Assembly: GCA_023415275.1 (NCBI GenBank)
Contig: JAEZLJ010000023.1
Coordinates: 1-64,000, forward strand
Origin: Bacteroidota bacterium
Lineage (GTDB): Bacteria > Bacteroidota > Bacteroidia > Chitinophagales > Chitinophagaceae
DNA: 64,000 nt
Direction of reading: 5' to 3'
The first letter of the stretch is position 1; each line of letters starts with the position of its first letter. This document shows, one piece after another, positions 10,101 through 18,362 of the stretch. Below the pieces are notes generated by a model that ran no database searches, had not been told where the DNA came from, and was given only the letters and a program-made list of their open reading frames with translations. A program made the position numbers and the translations under genes.

Positions 10101-10708
10101 CGGAGATATTCTTTTCAATAATAGGTGTGATGCTCGGGTATGCGGTAACAGGAATGACCATTGCTACTATTATGCTGGGAGTTGGAATTGTAGGTCTTGC
10201 TGGTATCGTGGTGAAGAATGGTATCTTATTGATTGAATTCACAGATGAACTCCGTAGTCGTGGCATGCGCACAAGGGAGGCCGCCATACAGGCAGGGAAG
10301 ATTCGTATCATTCCTGTTTTGCTGACAGCGCTTGCCACCATGCTTGGATTGTTTCCATTAGCTGTAGGACTAAATATAGATTTTGAATCTTTCTTTAAGC
10401 ATGGCGATCCACACCTGTTCTTTGGCGGTGATAGCGTGGTGTTTTGGGGCCCTTTGAGCTGGACTATTATATTCGGACTTATCTTCGCTTTCTTTTTAAC
10501 ACTGGTGATGGTGCCGAGTATGTATTTAATTGCTGAACGCCTGCGCAGGCCGATGAGCAAGTTTTATGGTACTAAGTTCATTGCCTTGTTAGGATTCCTT
10601 GGACCATTTTTCTTTATATTCGTTGGAATAATGTTCCTCGTAAGAAAATTACAAGGTAAATCGGTTTGGATGGGTCAATTAAGACCTGCACCTGGCCGGC
10701 ATACATAA
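7142..10708 (+). CDS. RND efflux transporter permease (AcrB-like)
   Basis: Inner membrane proton-driven pump of the tripartite system. At 1188 aa it is longer than the usual 1030-1050 of HAE1-type pumps. The TM4 proton-relay motif is intact (GLGIIVDDAIVVIENTHR), and the periplasmic docking and porter regions are present in both halves. Two things explain the extra length. A hydrophobic insertion at about residues 525-580 between the two halves (KWWFWAALAFGILFHLAGW and FLLFMAVISIINVFVL) looks like two added membrane segments. A C-terminal segment (FIALLGFLGPFFFIFVGIMF) follows the normal last helix. The substrate is unknown. A strong terminator follows at 10754. Confidence 0.93.
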   Translation: MKLLEGIKDKFKEFGPTSWAVNNQTVIYILAILISLYGLNKFTTMPKEQFPDIVVPTISVVTVYVGNSPKDIENLVTRPIEKQIKSISGAKVNKVNSVSQQDFSLITVEFETDVKTDIAKQKVKDAVDKAKTDLPTDLTSQPDVQEFNFSEFPIMYVNISGDYDPVKLKQFADKMQDRFEELKQITRADIVGAPEREIQVNVDPYKMQVAKLSFTDIENAINRENRDISGGQVEVGNMKRTLRVKGQFVSALDMQNIVVKNIQGAPIYLRDVAQLIDTVKEKESYARLDGKNVITINIVKRAGENLIDAADNIKATVADMKEKQELPPNLRVEFTGDQSKQTKTSFNELVNTIIIGFILVLLILMFFMGVTNAFFVALSVPLSVFVAFMFLPLGDLLVGGTMTLNFIVLFALLFGLGIIVDDAIVVIENTHRIYHNGRVPIVRSAKQAAGEVWIPVLAGTLTTLAPFFPLLLWKGLIGKFMIYLPTMLILTLAASLIVAFIFNPVFAVTFMKPEGREHEMPKRELFRKWWFWAALAFGILFHLAGWHGFANFLLFMAVISIINVFVLRDVIHYFQNHALPWLMSYYENLLRWALLGRRPVRLLVALFVLFPVAAALFVWRTQGEQTFFPSGDPHFIYVYLKMPVGTDIKYTDSITQVLEKRVHKVLENEKPGTEGSIVESIISNVAVSANNPRDNNRSVQPNLGRVQVSFVEFEKRHGKSTKPYLDAIRKATQGIPGAEITVNQEDAGPPTDPPVNVEVIGDNFESIAKVAYDLKNYLDTNRVEGIEHLNMDVDVNNPEISITVDREKAMIEGISTGQVGMEVRTAVFGKEVSKLKEGEDEYKIQLRYNDLIRNNVTDLMSRPITFRDFNTMAIKQIPLNAIAKVDYTNTSGGIRRKNLKRTIQLQSNVLDETQTQRINADLAVKIDEFKSKYKIPADVTVRQSGVSEQQQETMSFLGKSLIYALMLIFLILVMQFNSMSKPFIVLTEIFFSIIGVMLGYAVTGMTIATIMLGVGIVGLAGIVVKNGILLIEFTDELRSRGMRTREAAIQAGKIRIIPVLLTALATMLGLFPLAVGLNIDFESFFKHGDPHLFFGGDSVVFWGPLSWTIIFGLIFAFFLTLVMVPSMYLIAERLRRPMSKFYGTKFIALLGFLGPFFFIFVGIMFLVRKLQGKSVWMGQLRPAPGRHT

Positions 10709-10753
10709 AATAGCTGGGCGATATATCAGGAAGGTTTTTAAACTTAGTTAGGC

Positions 10754-10780
10754 AGCGGTCCTTTTAGGACCGCTTTTTTT
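10754..10780 (+). terminator. Rho-independent terminator of the efflux operon
   Basis: An 8-bp perfect stem AGCGGTCC/GGACCGCT (10754-10761 and 10767-10774) with loop TTTTA is followed by a T-run to 10780. It closes the plus-strand operon 46 bases after the pump stop codon. Confidence 0.9.
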
Positions 10781-10812
10781 ATTGAATCAATTGTTTGGTA
10801 ATGCCTGAAGTT

Positions 10813-12207
10813 TTAAGCAATAGCTGGTGCCACTGTTTCGCCTTCATCTCCTTTTTCGGCCGCTACACTATGTCTTTTCATAGGCTGTCTTGACCAATAT
10901 GTCAGGCTTCTCCACATCCACTCAAAAGGTCCGAAGCGGAAATAATACAACCAGATGTTGCTGAAAATGATTTGGAATATCCAGACACAAAAGACTACGT
11001 AGTATTCCTGGTAACGCTCCAACTTTCCGTATAATCCAAAACCATAACCATAAAAGATGAGGGAACATATAATGGATTGCATCAGGTAATTGGTGAAAGC
11101 CATCTGCCCTACACTGGACAGCCAATTTCTAAGGGTTGTTGCCAGTTGGTATTTATACAGCAGCATGATAACACTTAAATGGCCCAATGCCATTATTATT
11201 CTTCTTTCCTCATATATATCAATAATAAAACGCTCAAATAAAAGTGAACGGTCAAACCGGACAGCCACCAGGCTGTAATGCTCATAAAAACTTAGCGGTA
11301 ATCCAATACCATAACAAGTGGCCAGCATGGTCCAGTAAAACCTCTTTGATCGTTCACCGGTCAGGATCTTCCATTCGTAAAAAGCCATTCCCAGGAAAAG
11401 GAGGCAAATGATATCAAAGAAATAGTAATGGTAAAAGATCTTGCTCTGGATCATGGTGTTAATAGAGCTCAAATAACCCATTGTTCCGAAGTAGCCTTTT
11501 TTACTTATTCCATTGATATCTTTTTGTGCTTCTTTCTTAAGATTTTCGATCTTTTGCTTGTCCTGAAAAGCAACCCACTTTTCTTTAGCCTCCTTTTGAT
11601 CCGCGGTGAGAGGGGATTTTTGTTTTTCAAGCAACAATGCTTTTTCACCATTCGTGCGCAACTTATGGTACTTAAACATTTCATAACTGCGCTTGGCAGT
11701 GCCACAAAGCAAAAAGGCTATCCCAATTAAAAAAAGATGGCGCGCCTTCATATTCCTGAAAGGGAATAAAACGAGCCCGCAAATAGCATAAGAATATAAA
11801 ATATCACCAGGCCATAAAAATATAAAGGCATTGATCATACCAAACAGGAACAACCATAACAGTCGTCGGTAGTAGATATCGGCAGCATTGTTATTGGTAT
11901 TTCTTTTTTCAAGCCTGGATAATAAGAGTATAGAACCTGCACCGAATAACATAGAAAAAAGAGCCCGCATAGTGCCTTCAAATAATCCATTAATTGTCCA
12001 CCAGGTGTAATAATTCACACCATGGTATTCATTCCTGACATTAAGGTTAAAACTCTGAACTTCCGGGTTGGAGAAATAGGGGATGTTCATCATTAATATG
12101 CCTAAAAGGGCAATGCCGCGCACCGTATCAATGATTTGGATGCGTTCTTTTTGTGCCAATGGGGCAGAAGCAGGAGGTATCATTTTGGTTGGTATTAACA
12201 GTGTCAA
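10813..12207 (-). CDS. DUF418 family integral membrane protein
   Basis: A 464-residue polytopic membrane protein that begins, after about 24 polar residues, with the family hallmark RIQIIDTVRGIALLGILMMN. About eight to ten hydrophobic segments follow, and the C-terminal DUF418 block includes QMAFTNYLMQSIIC and FGPFEWMWRSLTYW. A charged insertion sits near residues 190-230 (KEAKEKWVAFQDKQKIENLK). Related proteins are sometimes called YeiB-like and are proposed transporters, but no activity is established. An alternative Met is at residue 9. The gene ends facing the efflux operon and lies downstream of the M16 gene, separated from it by a terminator, so it is probably expressed on its own. Confidence 0.85.
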   Translation of the reverse strand: MTLLIPTKMIPPASAPLAQKERIQIIDTVRGIALLGILMMNIPYFSNPEVQSFNLNVRNEYHGVNYYTWWTINGLFEGTMRALFSMLFGAGSILLLSRLEKRNTNNNAADIYYRRLLWLFLFGMINAFIFLWPGDILYSYAICGLVLFPFRNMKARHLFLIGIAFLLCGTAKRSYEMFKYHKLRTNGEKALLLEKQKSPLTADQKEAKEKWVAFQDKQKIENLKKEAQKDINGISKKGYFGTMGYLSSINTMIQSKIFYHYYFFDIICLLFLGMAFYEWKILTGERSKRFYWTMLATCYGIGLPLSFYEHYSLVAVRFDRSLLFERFIIDIYEERRIIMALGHLSVIMLLYKYQLATTLRNWLSSVGQMAFTNYLMQSIICSLIFYGYGFGLYGKLERYQEYYVVFCVWIFQIIFSNIWLYYFRFGPFEWMWRSLTYWSRQPMKRHSVAAEKGDEGETVAPAIA

Positions 12208-12276
12208 TGATACGGTGTTTAGAAGGGGAGATTATATATCAATTTAGGAAAAATCCATAACTAAAGCAAAGGCAAT

Positions 12277-12315
12277 AAAAAAAGCTGCCTCCTGCTTTTT
12301 AAAGTCAGGAGGCAG
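12277..12315 (-). terminator. Rho-independent terminator after the M16 protease gene
   Basis: A 10-bp perfect stem (CTGCCTCCTG at 12285-12294 with CAGGAGGCAG at 12306-12315) has an 11-base loop. Read on the minus strand it is followed by a run of T residues. It lies just past the M16 stop codon. Confidence 0.9.
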
Positions 12316-12339
12316 TTTAACTCTTTGGTAAAATTATTA

Positions 12340-15198
12340 CTAGAATACTTTTTTAGTATCTACCTTATTTCCATCACTATCCAGTTCCACAATTTCATAA
12401 CCCAGTTTTTTTACTCCATCAATCACTTTAGCTTTATCCCCAACCAATAAAATATTGATCTTTTCAGGGTGCAGGTACTTTTTAGCAAAAGCCTGCATTT
12501 CAGCTTTAGTCATTCCATTGAGGATCTTAGTTTGAAGGGCGGTATAATTAGCGGGCAAATTATAATCCAGGATGCGGCGTATGAACATGGCCTTTTGAGG
12601 ACCGGTTTCATAACGCAGGGCATCACTTTGACCCACAGCTCCTTTCATAAATGCCAGTTCTTCATCTGTAGGTCCATTTTGTACATAATTATTCATTTCT
12701 CTCATAACCTCGGCTAGCGCACTATCAGTGGCATCTGCCCTGATACCTGAAGAGAAACGAAATTCCCCGGTATTGTTATCGCCAATGAAACGGCTGCTGG
12801 CACCGTACGTCCAACCTTTTTCTTCGCGAAGGTTCATATTCAGCCTGCTGTTAAATCCTCCACCCAATGGGAAATTGGCAAGGAATGATTTGTAATAATC
12901 CCCTGTGGCGTCATACTTCAAGCCGGTAGCATATCCTACCCTGAATTCTGTTTGAGCACCTTTAGGAACATCCACCAGGTACACCTTGGTCTTATCAACG
13001 TTAGTGGCCACGTTAGAAGGCCTGGCTAAGTTCACTTTTTTATTAGGTAATTTTTTAAGAAAGTCCAACTGAGGCAATACTTCTTCCTGTTTGATATCTC
13101 CTACTACAACTACTTTAGCTCCCTGGGAGGTCATGTAATTTTTGTAGTAGTCCTCTATGTCCTGCAGTGTAATATTTTTTACTGTTTCTTCTGTGCCATC
13201 TTCACTTACTCCAAGGATATTATCAGCGCCATAATTCAATTTGGCAAAAACGCTGTTGGCAATGGTAGCCGGTTGTCCTTTAGCCGCTTTTAGTGATTGT
13301 AAGGTTTGTTGTTTTAACCTGTCAAAAGCATCCTGTTTGAATTGTGGCTGGTACAAGCGCTCTTTTAAGATGGCAAGTGTTTTGCCAAAATTCTTTTTCA
13401 AAGACTGGACAGTATAGGTTACATCATCGGTATTGCTTACAATGCTGATGTTGCTACCTAAAGATTGCAGGGCGGCAGTCAATTGTTCTGCTGTATGCTC
13501 TTTTGTGTCTTCCATCATCATATCGGTAAAGAAGCTGGCCAGTCCTGCCTTGCTCAGATCATTGGCTGAAGCCAGGTGTCCTCCCGGAATACTAAGGGAA
13601 AAAGTCACTGTAGGGACTTCGGTGTTTTGTGCACCAATCACCTTAATGCCATTTGGGAGGTCTTTCTTCCAGAATTGAGGCACTTTAACCACCGGGTTGG
13701 CTCCTGTAACTGGTATTTTCTTCCGGTCGAAATTGTCTTTTGCCTTTACATATTTCAAACCATTGTACCCGTAATCAGGAGCTATATATTTTGTGGAATC
13801 TATTTTAAAATTATCTGCACCTGCTATAAGGGCATCCTGTCCTTTTGGCGTCGAACTTAATATAACGGCACCCTTACCTTTCAGGTAGGTATTATACACC
13901 CTGAGTACATCTTCTTTTGTAAGGGTGGAATACATTTTCAACAGGTCAGCGATCTTATTGGGATTACCCGTAAAGGTTTGGAAGTTGGCCAGCTGGCTTA
14001 CCTTTCCCTGCACACTTTGCAATCCATTGATTAATTGAGCTTCCCTGGATCCTTTGAATTTGGCAATATCTTCATCGGTCACGCCTTTGGCTTCAAAACT
14101 GTCAAGAGCAGCCCTGTAATTTTTTTCCAGTTCTGCAAGGGATTTACCCGCCATAGGTGTTAACTGGAAAATAAATTCACCAGCCAGTTCATCAAAGCGG
14201 CTGAAGGCGCTGGCCTGCAATGCTTTTTGTTTTTTTGTCAGCTGTTGGTATAGGACGGAAGTTCTTCCCTGGCCAAGTAACTGTGCCAGGCATTGAAGCG
14301 CAGCCATGTCCTTATGATAATTAGGTACGGTTGGATACACAATAGCTAATAAAGGAAGTTTTGCATAATTATCAGTGTAAGAAGCATAACGATCGCTTTC
14401 TACCTGTACAGCTGGTAATACTACTGGCTTTACTTCCGGTCCTTTTGGAATGGAACCAAAATACTTTTCTACCATTTTAACTATAGCTGCAGTTTGCACA
14501 TCCCCACCAATGGTTAAGGTGGCATTATTAGGTCCATACCAGCGTAGGAAGAAGTTCTTCAGGTCATTGACATCTCCACGATTCAGATCCTCTATATACC
14601 CGATCACTTCCCATGAATAGGGGTGACCATACGGATAGAGGTTTTTACTAAAGGTTTGGGATACTAAACCGTAAGGCACGTTGTCCACGCGCTGCCCTCT
14701 TTCGTTTTTCACTGTAGCTCTCTGTACTTCGAAACGGGCCTGGGTTACTTGCCCCAGCAAAAAGCCCATGCGGTCTGCTTCCAGCCAAATGGCCTTTTCT
14801 ACCAGGTTACTGGGTATGGTCTCATAATAGTTGGTACGGTCACGGTTGGTAGAACCATTCAGTGAACCTCCTCCACCGGTTATGATCTTGTCATGTTGTC
14901 CTTTTAAAGCATTGTCTGATCCTTCAAACATCATATGCTCAAAAAAGTGGGCAAAACCTGATTTGCCAATCTGCTCCCTGGCCGATCCCACGTGGTACGT
15001 AACATCTACGTGAACCACCGGGTCGCTATGATCTTCATGTACTATCAGTGTCAAACCATTGGGCAATACATATTTTTCATAAGGGATAACAATCTCCGCA
15101 CCTGTTTTGGTAACCTTTTCTACCAGCTTTGCCTGCCCGAATGTGGTGGTTATGCCCACACATACAAGGGAAGTAAGCAGCAGTAATCTTTGTTTCAT
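12340..15198 (-). CDS. M16-family (insulinase/pitrilysin) zinc metalloprotease, two-domain
   Basis: A 952-residue exported protease with signal peptide MKQRLLLLTSLVCVGITTTF and cleavage near GQA. The first M16 domain carries the inverted zinc motif HFFEH (84-88) with the third ligand E166 in VKNERGQR. The second half (from about residue 510, DLPNGIKVIGAQNTEVPT) is a second, catalytically inactive M16 domain, giving the usual clam-shell arrangement. The conserved RxxxY-type segment LREEKGWTYGASSRF is also present. It probably degrades peptides in the periplasm. It is transcribed alone: a 240-base divergent gap lies upstream and a terminator downstream. Confidence 0.93.
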   Translation of the reverse strand: MKQRLLLLTSLVCVGITTTFGQAKLVEKVTKTGAEIVIPYEKYVLPNGLTLIVHEDHSDPVVHVDVTYHVGSAREQIGKSGFAHFFEHMMFEGSDNALKGQHDKIITGGGGSLNGSTNRDRTNYYETIPSNLVEKAIWLEADRMGFLLGQVTQARFEVQRATVKNERGQRVDNVPYGLVSQTFSKNLYPYGHPYSWEVIGYIEDLNRGDVNDLKNFFLRWYGPNNATLTIGGDVQTAAIVKMVEKYFGSIPKGPEVKPVVLPAVQVESDRYASYTDNYAKLPLLAIVYPTVPNYHKDMAALQCLAQLLGQGRTSVLYQQLTKKQKALQASAFSRFDELAGEFIFQLTPMAGKSLAELEKNYRAALDSFEAKGVTDEDIAKFKGSREAQLINGLQSVQGKVSQLANFQTFTGNPNKIADLLKMYSTLTKEDVLRVYNTYLKGKGAVILSSTPKGQDALIAGADNFKIDSTKYIAPDYGYNGLKYVKAKDNFDRKKIPVTGANPVVKVPQFWKKDLPNGIKVIGAQNTEVPTVTFSLSIPGGHLASANDLSKAGLASFFTDMMMEDTKEHTAEQLTAALQSLGSNISIVSNTDDVTYTVQSLKKNFGKTLAILKERLYQPQFKQDAFDRLKQQTLQSLKAAKGQPATIANSVFAKLNYGADNILGVSEDGTEETVKNITLQDIEDYYKNYMTSQGAKVVVVGDIKQEEVLPQLDFLKKLPNKKVNLARPSNVATNVDKTKVYLVDVPKGAQTEFRVGYATGLKYDATGDYYKSFLANFPLGGGFNSRLNMNLREEKGWTYGASSRFIGDNNTGEFRFSSGIRADATDSALAEVMREMNNYVQNGPTDEELAFMKGAVGQSDALRYETGPQKAMFIRRILDYNLPANYTALQTKILNGMTKAEMQAFAKKYLHPEKINILLVGDKAKVIDGVKKLGYEIVELDSDGNKVDTKKVF

Positions 15199-15441
15199 GT
15201 TTGTGTTTATTTATTAATAAGAGAGGCGACAAAATAGATCAAAAATGAATGCAGCAGGTTACCATTGATAAAAAAACTGCATACAATCGATCAATGCCTC
15301 ATAAACTACGCTAAAAGGCGAGCCTTTCTGATTTGATACTGCTATCAGCATATAGGGGCTTCCCTGGTTTGATCTTCCCGGTTATCCATTTCCCCGCAAG
15401 CAATTTCAGGTTTCTCTTACCTTAGAAAAAAATTTAAAAGA

Positions 15442-16245
15442 ATGAATGGATATAGCCAAAGGGCTCATGAGATAGATTATCGCATCATAGGTGAAGAGAT
15501 GCAATGCGTAGAAATAGAACTGGATCCAGAAGAAACAGCCATTGCGGAAAGTGGTGCGTTCATGATGATGGACGATGGCATTCAAATGCAAACCATTTTC
15601 GGAGATGGCACCGGTCAGCGCCAGGGACTGCTGGGCAAGTTAATGTCTGCAGGTAAAAGGGTGTTAACAGGAGAAAGCCTGTTTATGACCACCTATACTA
15701 ACGTAGGCCATGGTAAAAAGAAGGTGTATTTCGCGTCCCCATATCCTGGTAAGGTAATTCCGCTGGACTTGATCCGCCTGGGGGGCAAAATGATCTGCCA
15801 GAAGGATGCCTTTCTGTGTGCAGCTAAAGGCGTGATGGTAGGAATTGAGTTTCAGCGGAAGCTCGGTACAGGTTTATTTGGTGGGGAAGGATTTATTATG
15901 CAAAAGCTGGAAGGGGATGGAATGGCCTTTGTACATGCCGGCGGGCATATTATGGAAAAGGAATTACAGCCTGGCGAAGTGCTGAAGATAGATACTGGCT
16001 GTATCGTAGCTTTTACACCAAGCTGTGATTATGATATCCAGTTCGTAGGTGGAATCAAGAATACCATTTTCGGTGGGGAAGGGCTTTTCTATGCCACATT
16101 AAGAGGACCCGGAAAAGTATGGGTTCAAACACTTCCTGTTAGCCGTTTGGCCAGCCGTATACTGCAATATGGTACGGTTAACCGCAAAGAAGAAGGGGGC
16201 CTTCTCGGCGGATTGGGCAATATGATTGATGGCGACGGCTGGTAA
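15442..16245 (+). CDS. AIM24 / TIGR00266 family protein
   Basis: A 267-residue cytoplasmic protein. It shows EIELDPEETAIAESGAFMMM near the N-terminus, FASPYPGKVIPLDL in the middle, GEVLKIDTGCIVAF and GGIKNTIFGGEGLFYATLRG, and ends with a glycine-rich tail (EEGGLLGGLGNMIDGDGW). This is the TIGR00266/AIM24 family (PF01987), widespread in bacteria and related to a mitochondrial biogenesis protein. The biochemical role is unknown. The gene stands alone, divergent from the M16 gene, and is followed at once by a strong hairpin terminator. Confidence 0.88.
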   Translation: MNGYSQRAHEIDYRIIGEEMQCVEIELDPEETAIAESGAFMMMDDGIQMQTIFGDGTGQRQGLLGKLMSAGKRVLTGESLFMTTYTNVGHGKKKVYFASPYPGKVIPLDLIRLGGKMICQKDAFLCAAKGVMVGIEFQRKLGTGLFGGEGFIMQKLEGDGMAFVHAGGHIMEKELQPGEVLKIDTGCIVAFTPSCDYDIQFVGGIKNTIFGGEGLFYATLRGPGKVWVQTLPVSRLASRILQYGTVNRKEEGGLLGGLGNMIDGDGW

Positions 16246-16259
16246 CATTTACTTTAGCA

Positions 16260-16294
16260 AATAAGAAAAGCCTCCTAAGGAGGCTTTTCTTATT
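16260..16294. terminator. 16-bp perfect hairpin terminator, usable on both strands
   Basis: Arms at 16260-16275 and 16279-16294 pair perfectly over 16 bp around a three-base TAA loop. The stem has a GC-rich core (GCCTCC/GGAGGC) flanked by A-rich and T-rich tails. It follows the AIM24 stop codon. Confidence 0.88.
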
Positions 16295-16424
16295 GATCCT
16301 CATTATTGCAGTTTAACAGCCAAAACAAGATTTGATAGCCTCAGGGGCAGGGTGTTATTTACCCACACATTACCAGGTTATTTTCTTTTCTGCTTTCTTT
16401 GCCCTCTTTTAAACCAAACTATCT

Positions 16425-17024
16425 ATGTCTGTATTTTTTCCTGCCTTTTTTGAAAGCAATGAATACTTTATCGATGAAAAAGTCTCCTTCTTAAAGTTTC
16501 ATAATGAATATAAAGTCTATGATCCCATGGGTTTACAAGTGGGAAGTGTTCGCCAGCATGTTCCAGGCTGGCATAAGTTCCTGAGACTTTTTCTGAAGAA
16601 AGCCTTTTTCCCTTTCAACCTGCATGTTACGGATACCAACGATGTTTTATTGGCCAGCATTCAGCGGGGATGGACATTTTGGATGTCTAAGATCATGATC
16701 ACAGGCCCTAATGGAGAAATCACTGGTTCTATCAGGCAAAAGTTCCGATTCCTGAAGCCTCGTTTTGTGATCTATGATGCTAATGAACAACAGATAGCTG
16801 AGATCAATGGTGACTGGAAGGCCTGGAACTTCCGGATCACTGATACCAATGGAGCAGAAATAGGTTCGATCAATAAAAAATGGGCCGGAGTAGCTAAGGA
16901 ACTTTTTACTTCCGCCGATAAATACCACGTGAGCATAGTTCCTGAATATGCCGAAGACCAAAACAAGATGAATATTGTGATCACGGCTATTACCATAGAT
17001 ATGGTGCTCAAGGAAAGCAAATAA
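16425..17024 (+). CDS. LURP-one / phospholipid scramblase-like protein
   Basis: A 199-residue soluble protein made of repeated short beta-hairpin units of the form phi-x-D-x-x-G-x-x-I-G-S-I: YDPMGLQVGSVRQ, TGPNGEITGSIRQK, YDANEQQIAEINGDW and TDTNGAEIGSINKKW. This matches the LURP-one/scramblase/Tubby-like fold. The family binds lipid or acts at membranes in eukaryotes; the bacterial role is unknown. No signal peptide or membrane helix is seen, although WHKFLRLFLKKAFFPFNL is amphipathic. The ATG at 16425 follows a 130-base gap after the AIM24 terminator, so it has its own promoter. It converges on the polysaccharide deacetylase gene. Confidence 0.72.
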   Translation: MSVFFPAFFESNEYFIDEKVSFLKFHNEYKVYDPMGLQVGSVRQHVPGWHKFLRLFLKKAFFPFNLHVTDTNDVLLASIQRGWTFWMSKIMITGPNGEITGSIRQKFRFLKPRFVIYDANEQQIAEINGDWKAWNFRITDTNGAEIGSINKKWAGVAKELFTSADKYHVSIVPEYAEDQNKMNIVITAITIDMVLKESK

Positions 17025-17027
17025 CGG

Positions 17028-17052
17028 AAAGCTCCGTAATACGGGGCTTTTT
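17028..17052. terminator. Terminator between convergent genes
   Basis: Stem AAAGCTCCGT (17028-17037) pairs with ACGGGGCTTT (17041-17050), with one G-T pair and a three-base AAT loop. A T-run follows on the plus strand and A residues flank the other side. It lies between the LURP-like stop and the deacetylase stop. Confidence 0.8.
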
Positions 17053-17053
17053 A

Positions 17054-17941
17054 TTATTTTATAGTTGTAGAGTCGATGTCGTTACCACCTGCACCAGGGT
17101 AAGCACTAACCAATGACAGTTCGTATTCATCCTTTTCCTTTAAGATCTTAATAAGTTGTCTTAGCTGGAAAGAATCTGCACTTTTTGCATATACCTGGTC
17201 ATGCGCCAATAGCACCAGGTGGTCTGGATGTTTGGTATTTCCTTTTTTAAACACACTGTCTATTTCATCCGAAATGCTGGCTGCACTACTTAAAACACTC
17301 AATGTTTTATGATCAAACTGCCACTCAAGGTCCCATCCCATGACTATAAATCCTGCTTTTTGAAGCGAATCAGCCGCAGCTGCGCTCTTTTTAATATCTG
17401 TAAACTGGATGCTGTCGGTTCTCCAGATATTCCTTCCGGGAGTTCGAACAATATCATTGGTTAAGTGCAGGCTGTCCTGGCTTCGTTCAAAATCATGAAC
17501 TACCGAGTCAGGGTGCTGGTAGAATTTTTCATAGTGATTGTGGGCATGGGAGTAACTGTGGTTACATAGTTCTATCTCCCTCGCCATTTGCAGGCTGTCC
17601 CACATTCTGCCCTGGCTGCTGCTGGCAAATACGTGTTCACCCACAATGAAAAAGGTGACAGGTACTTTCTCATCCTGCATGATATGCAGTACGTTTTTGG
17701 TACCCCTGTTAGGACCGTCGTCAAAAGTGAGGTACAGCTTTTTCTTTTTCTTCTTTTTTACCACGGATTTAGAGGTGCTATCCATACTTTTCGCCTTTGC
17801 CACATTGGCTTGTTTTACAATGGCAGGAGGAGAAAAAATTACCATGGAAGGCTTGTGACAGGAGAACAATAAAACAATTAAAAGGAGGCTGGTTTTGGTT
17901 AAAGTGGCGTAAGGATCACCACCATCATCTGAGGATTCCAT
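17054..17941 (-). CDS. Polysaccharide deacetylase (NodB-domain) family protein
   Basis: A 295-residue exported protein. A hydrophobic stretch (SLLLIVLLFSC, Cys at 28) looks like a lipoprotein signal, though the preceding 15 residues are unusually acidic for one. A lysine run follows (62-68). The NodB domain has motif 1 LTFDDGP (71-77), motif 2 HSYSH (128-132) and motif 3 RTPGRN (166-171), and ends with LLAHDQ containing H247, the usual catalytic His. All metal ligands (Asp, His, His) are present, so it should remove acetyl groups from a cell-wall or surface glycan. ATG at 17941 is the only ATG ahead of the hydrophobic stretch. Confidence 0.88.
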   Translation of the reverse strand: MESSDDGGDPYATLTKTSLLLIVLLFSCHKPSMVIFSPPAIVKQANVAKAKSMDSTSKSVVKKKKKKKLYLTFDDGPNRGTKNVLHIMQDEKVPVTFFIVGEHVFASSSQGRMWDSLQMAREIELCNHSYSHAHNHYEKFYQHPDSVVHDFERSQDSLHLTNDIVRTPGRNIWRTDSIQFTDIKKSAAAADSLQKAGFIVMGWDLEWQFDHKTLSVLSSAASISDEIDSVFKKGNTKHPDHLVLLAHDQVYAKSADSFQLRQLIKILKEKDEYELSLVSAYPGAGGNDIDSTTIK

Positions 17942-18362
17942 TTGGAATAAATATTTACTATGAATGTATTACTGGAAATGCCCTTCCTGCAAATTTCTTT
18001 GGTTAAAGAAAATGTAAATACAGATGTTTATTGGTACGGAAGCTAATTATAGAGATTAGCATTTTCAACACGATCATTCATTAAAAACAACAGGTAATTT
18101 TTTAACCGTGATCCATTCATTTTCCCTTCGCATTTTACTTTGTCGATAAAATAAAAGCTTCGGTCTAAATTATTTGTTACACACATACCTAAGATGAAGT
18201 TTTGCATCCTACAAAACCACTATCCAAATGTTTAACTTATTCGATATTCAATCCCTAAGGGCAACTGTAAAAGTGATCGCAGTAGTGATCATGCTCCTGG
18301 TGATTGTAAATCTATTTGCCTGAGAATAATCAATCCAGTTTTGCCTCTTGTTGTTATTGGCC
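17942..18362. other. Intergenic stretch of about 420 bases holding one micro-ORF
   Basis: AT-rich gap between the deacetylase start and the CarboxypepD_reg-like gene's stop. Apart from the 31-codon plus-strand frame at 18228-18323 I see no gene, hairpin terminator or exact TTTG-N19-TAnnTTTG promoter in it. Confidence 0.5.
18228..18323 (+). CDS. Possible single-pass membrane micropeptide, 31 aa
   Basis: An ATG frame of 31 codons ending in TGA encodes a short polar start (MFNLFDIQSLRAT) followed by an unbroken hydrophobic helix (VIAVVIMLLVIVNLFA). That is the form of a minimal single-pass membrane peptide. It is oriented against the flanking minus-strand genes and sits in a 420-base gap otherwise without features. 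No Shine-Dalgarno sequence is visible, but few genes here have one. No homolog is recognised, and a chance frame of this length is quite possible. Confidence 0.35.
   Translation: MFNLFDIQSLRATVKVIAVVIMLLVIVNLFA

Noticed and set aside
17740..17762. T/C-rich tract in the deacetylase gene as a slippage site
   Set aside because: It encodes a lysine-rich linker with mixed codons and is not a uniform homopolymer; the frame continues normally.
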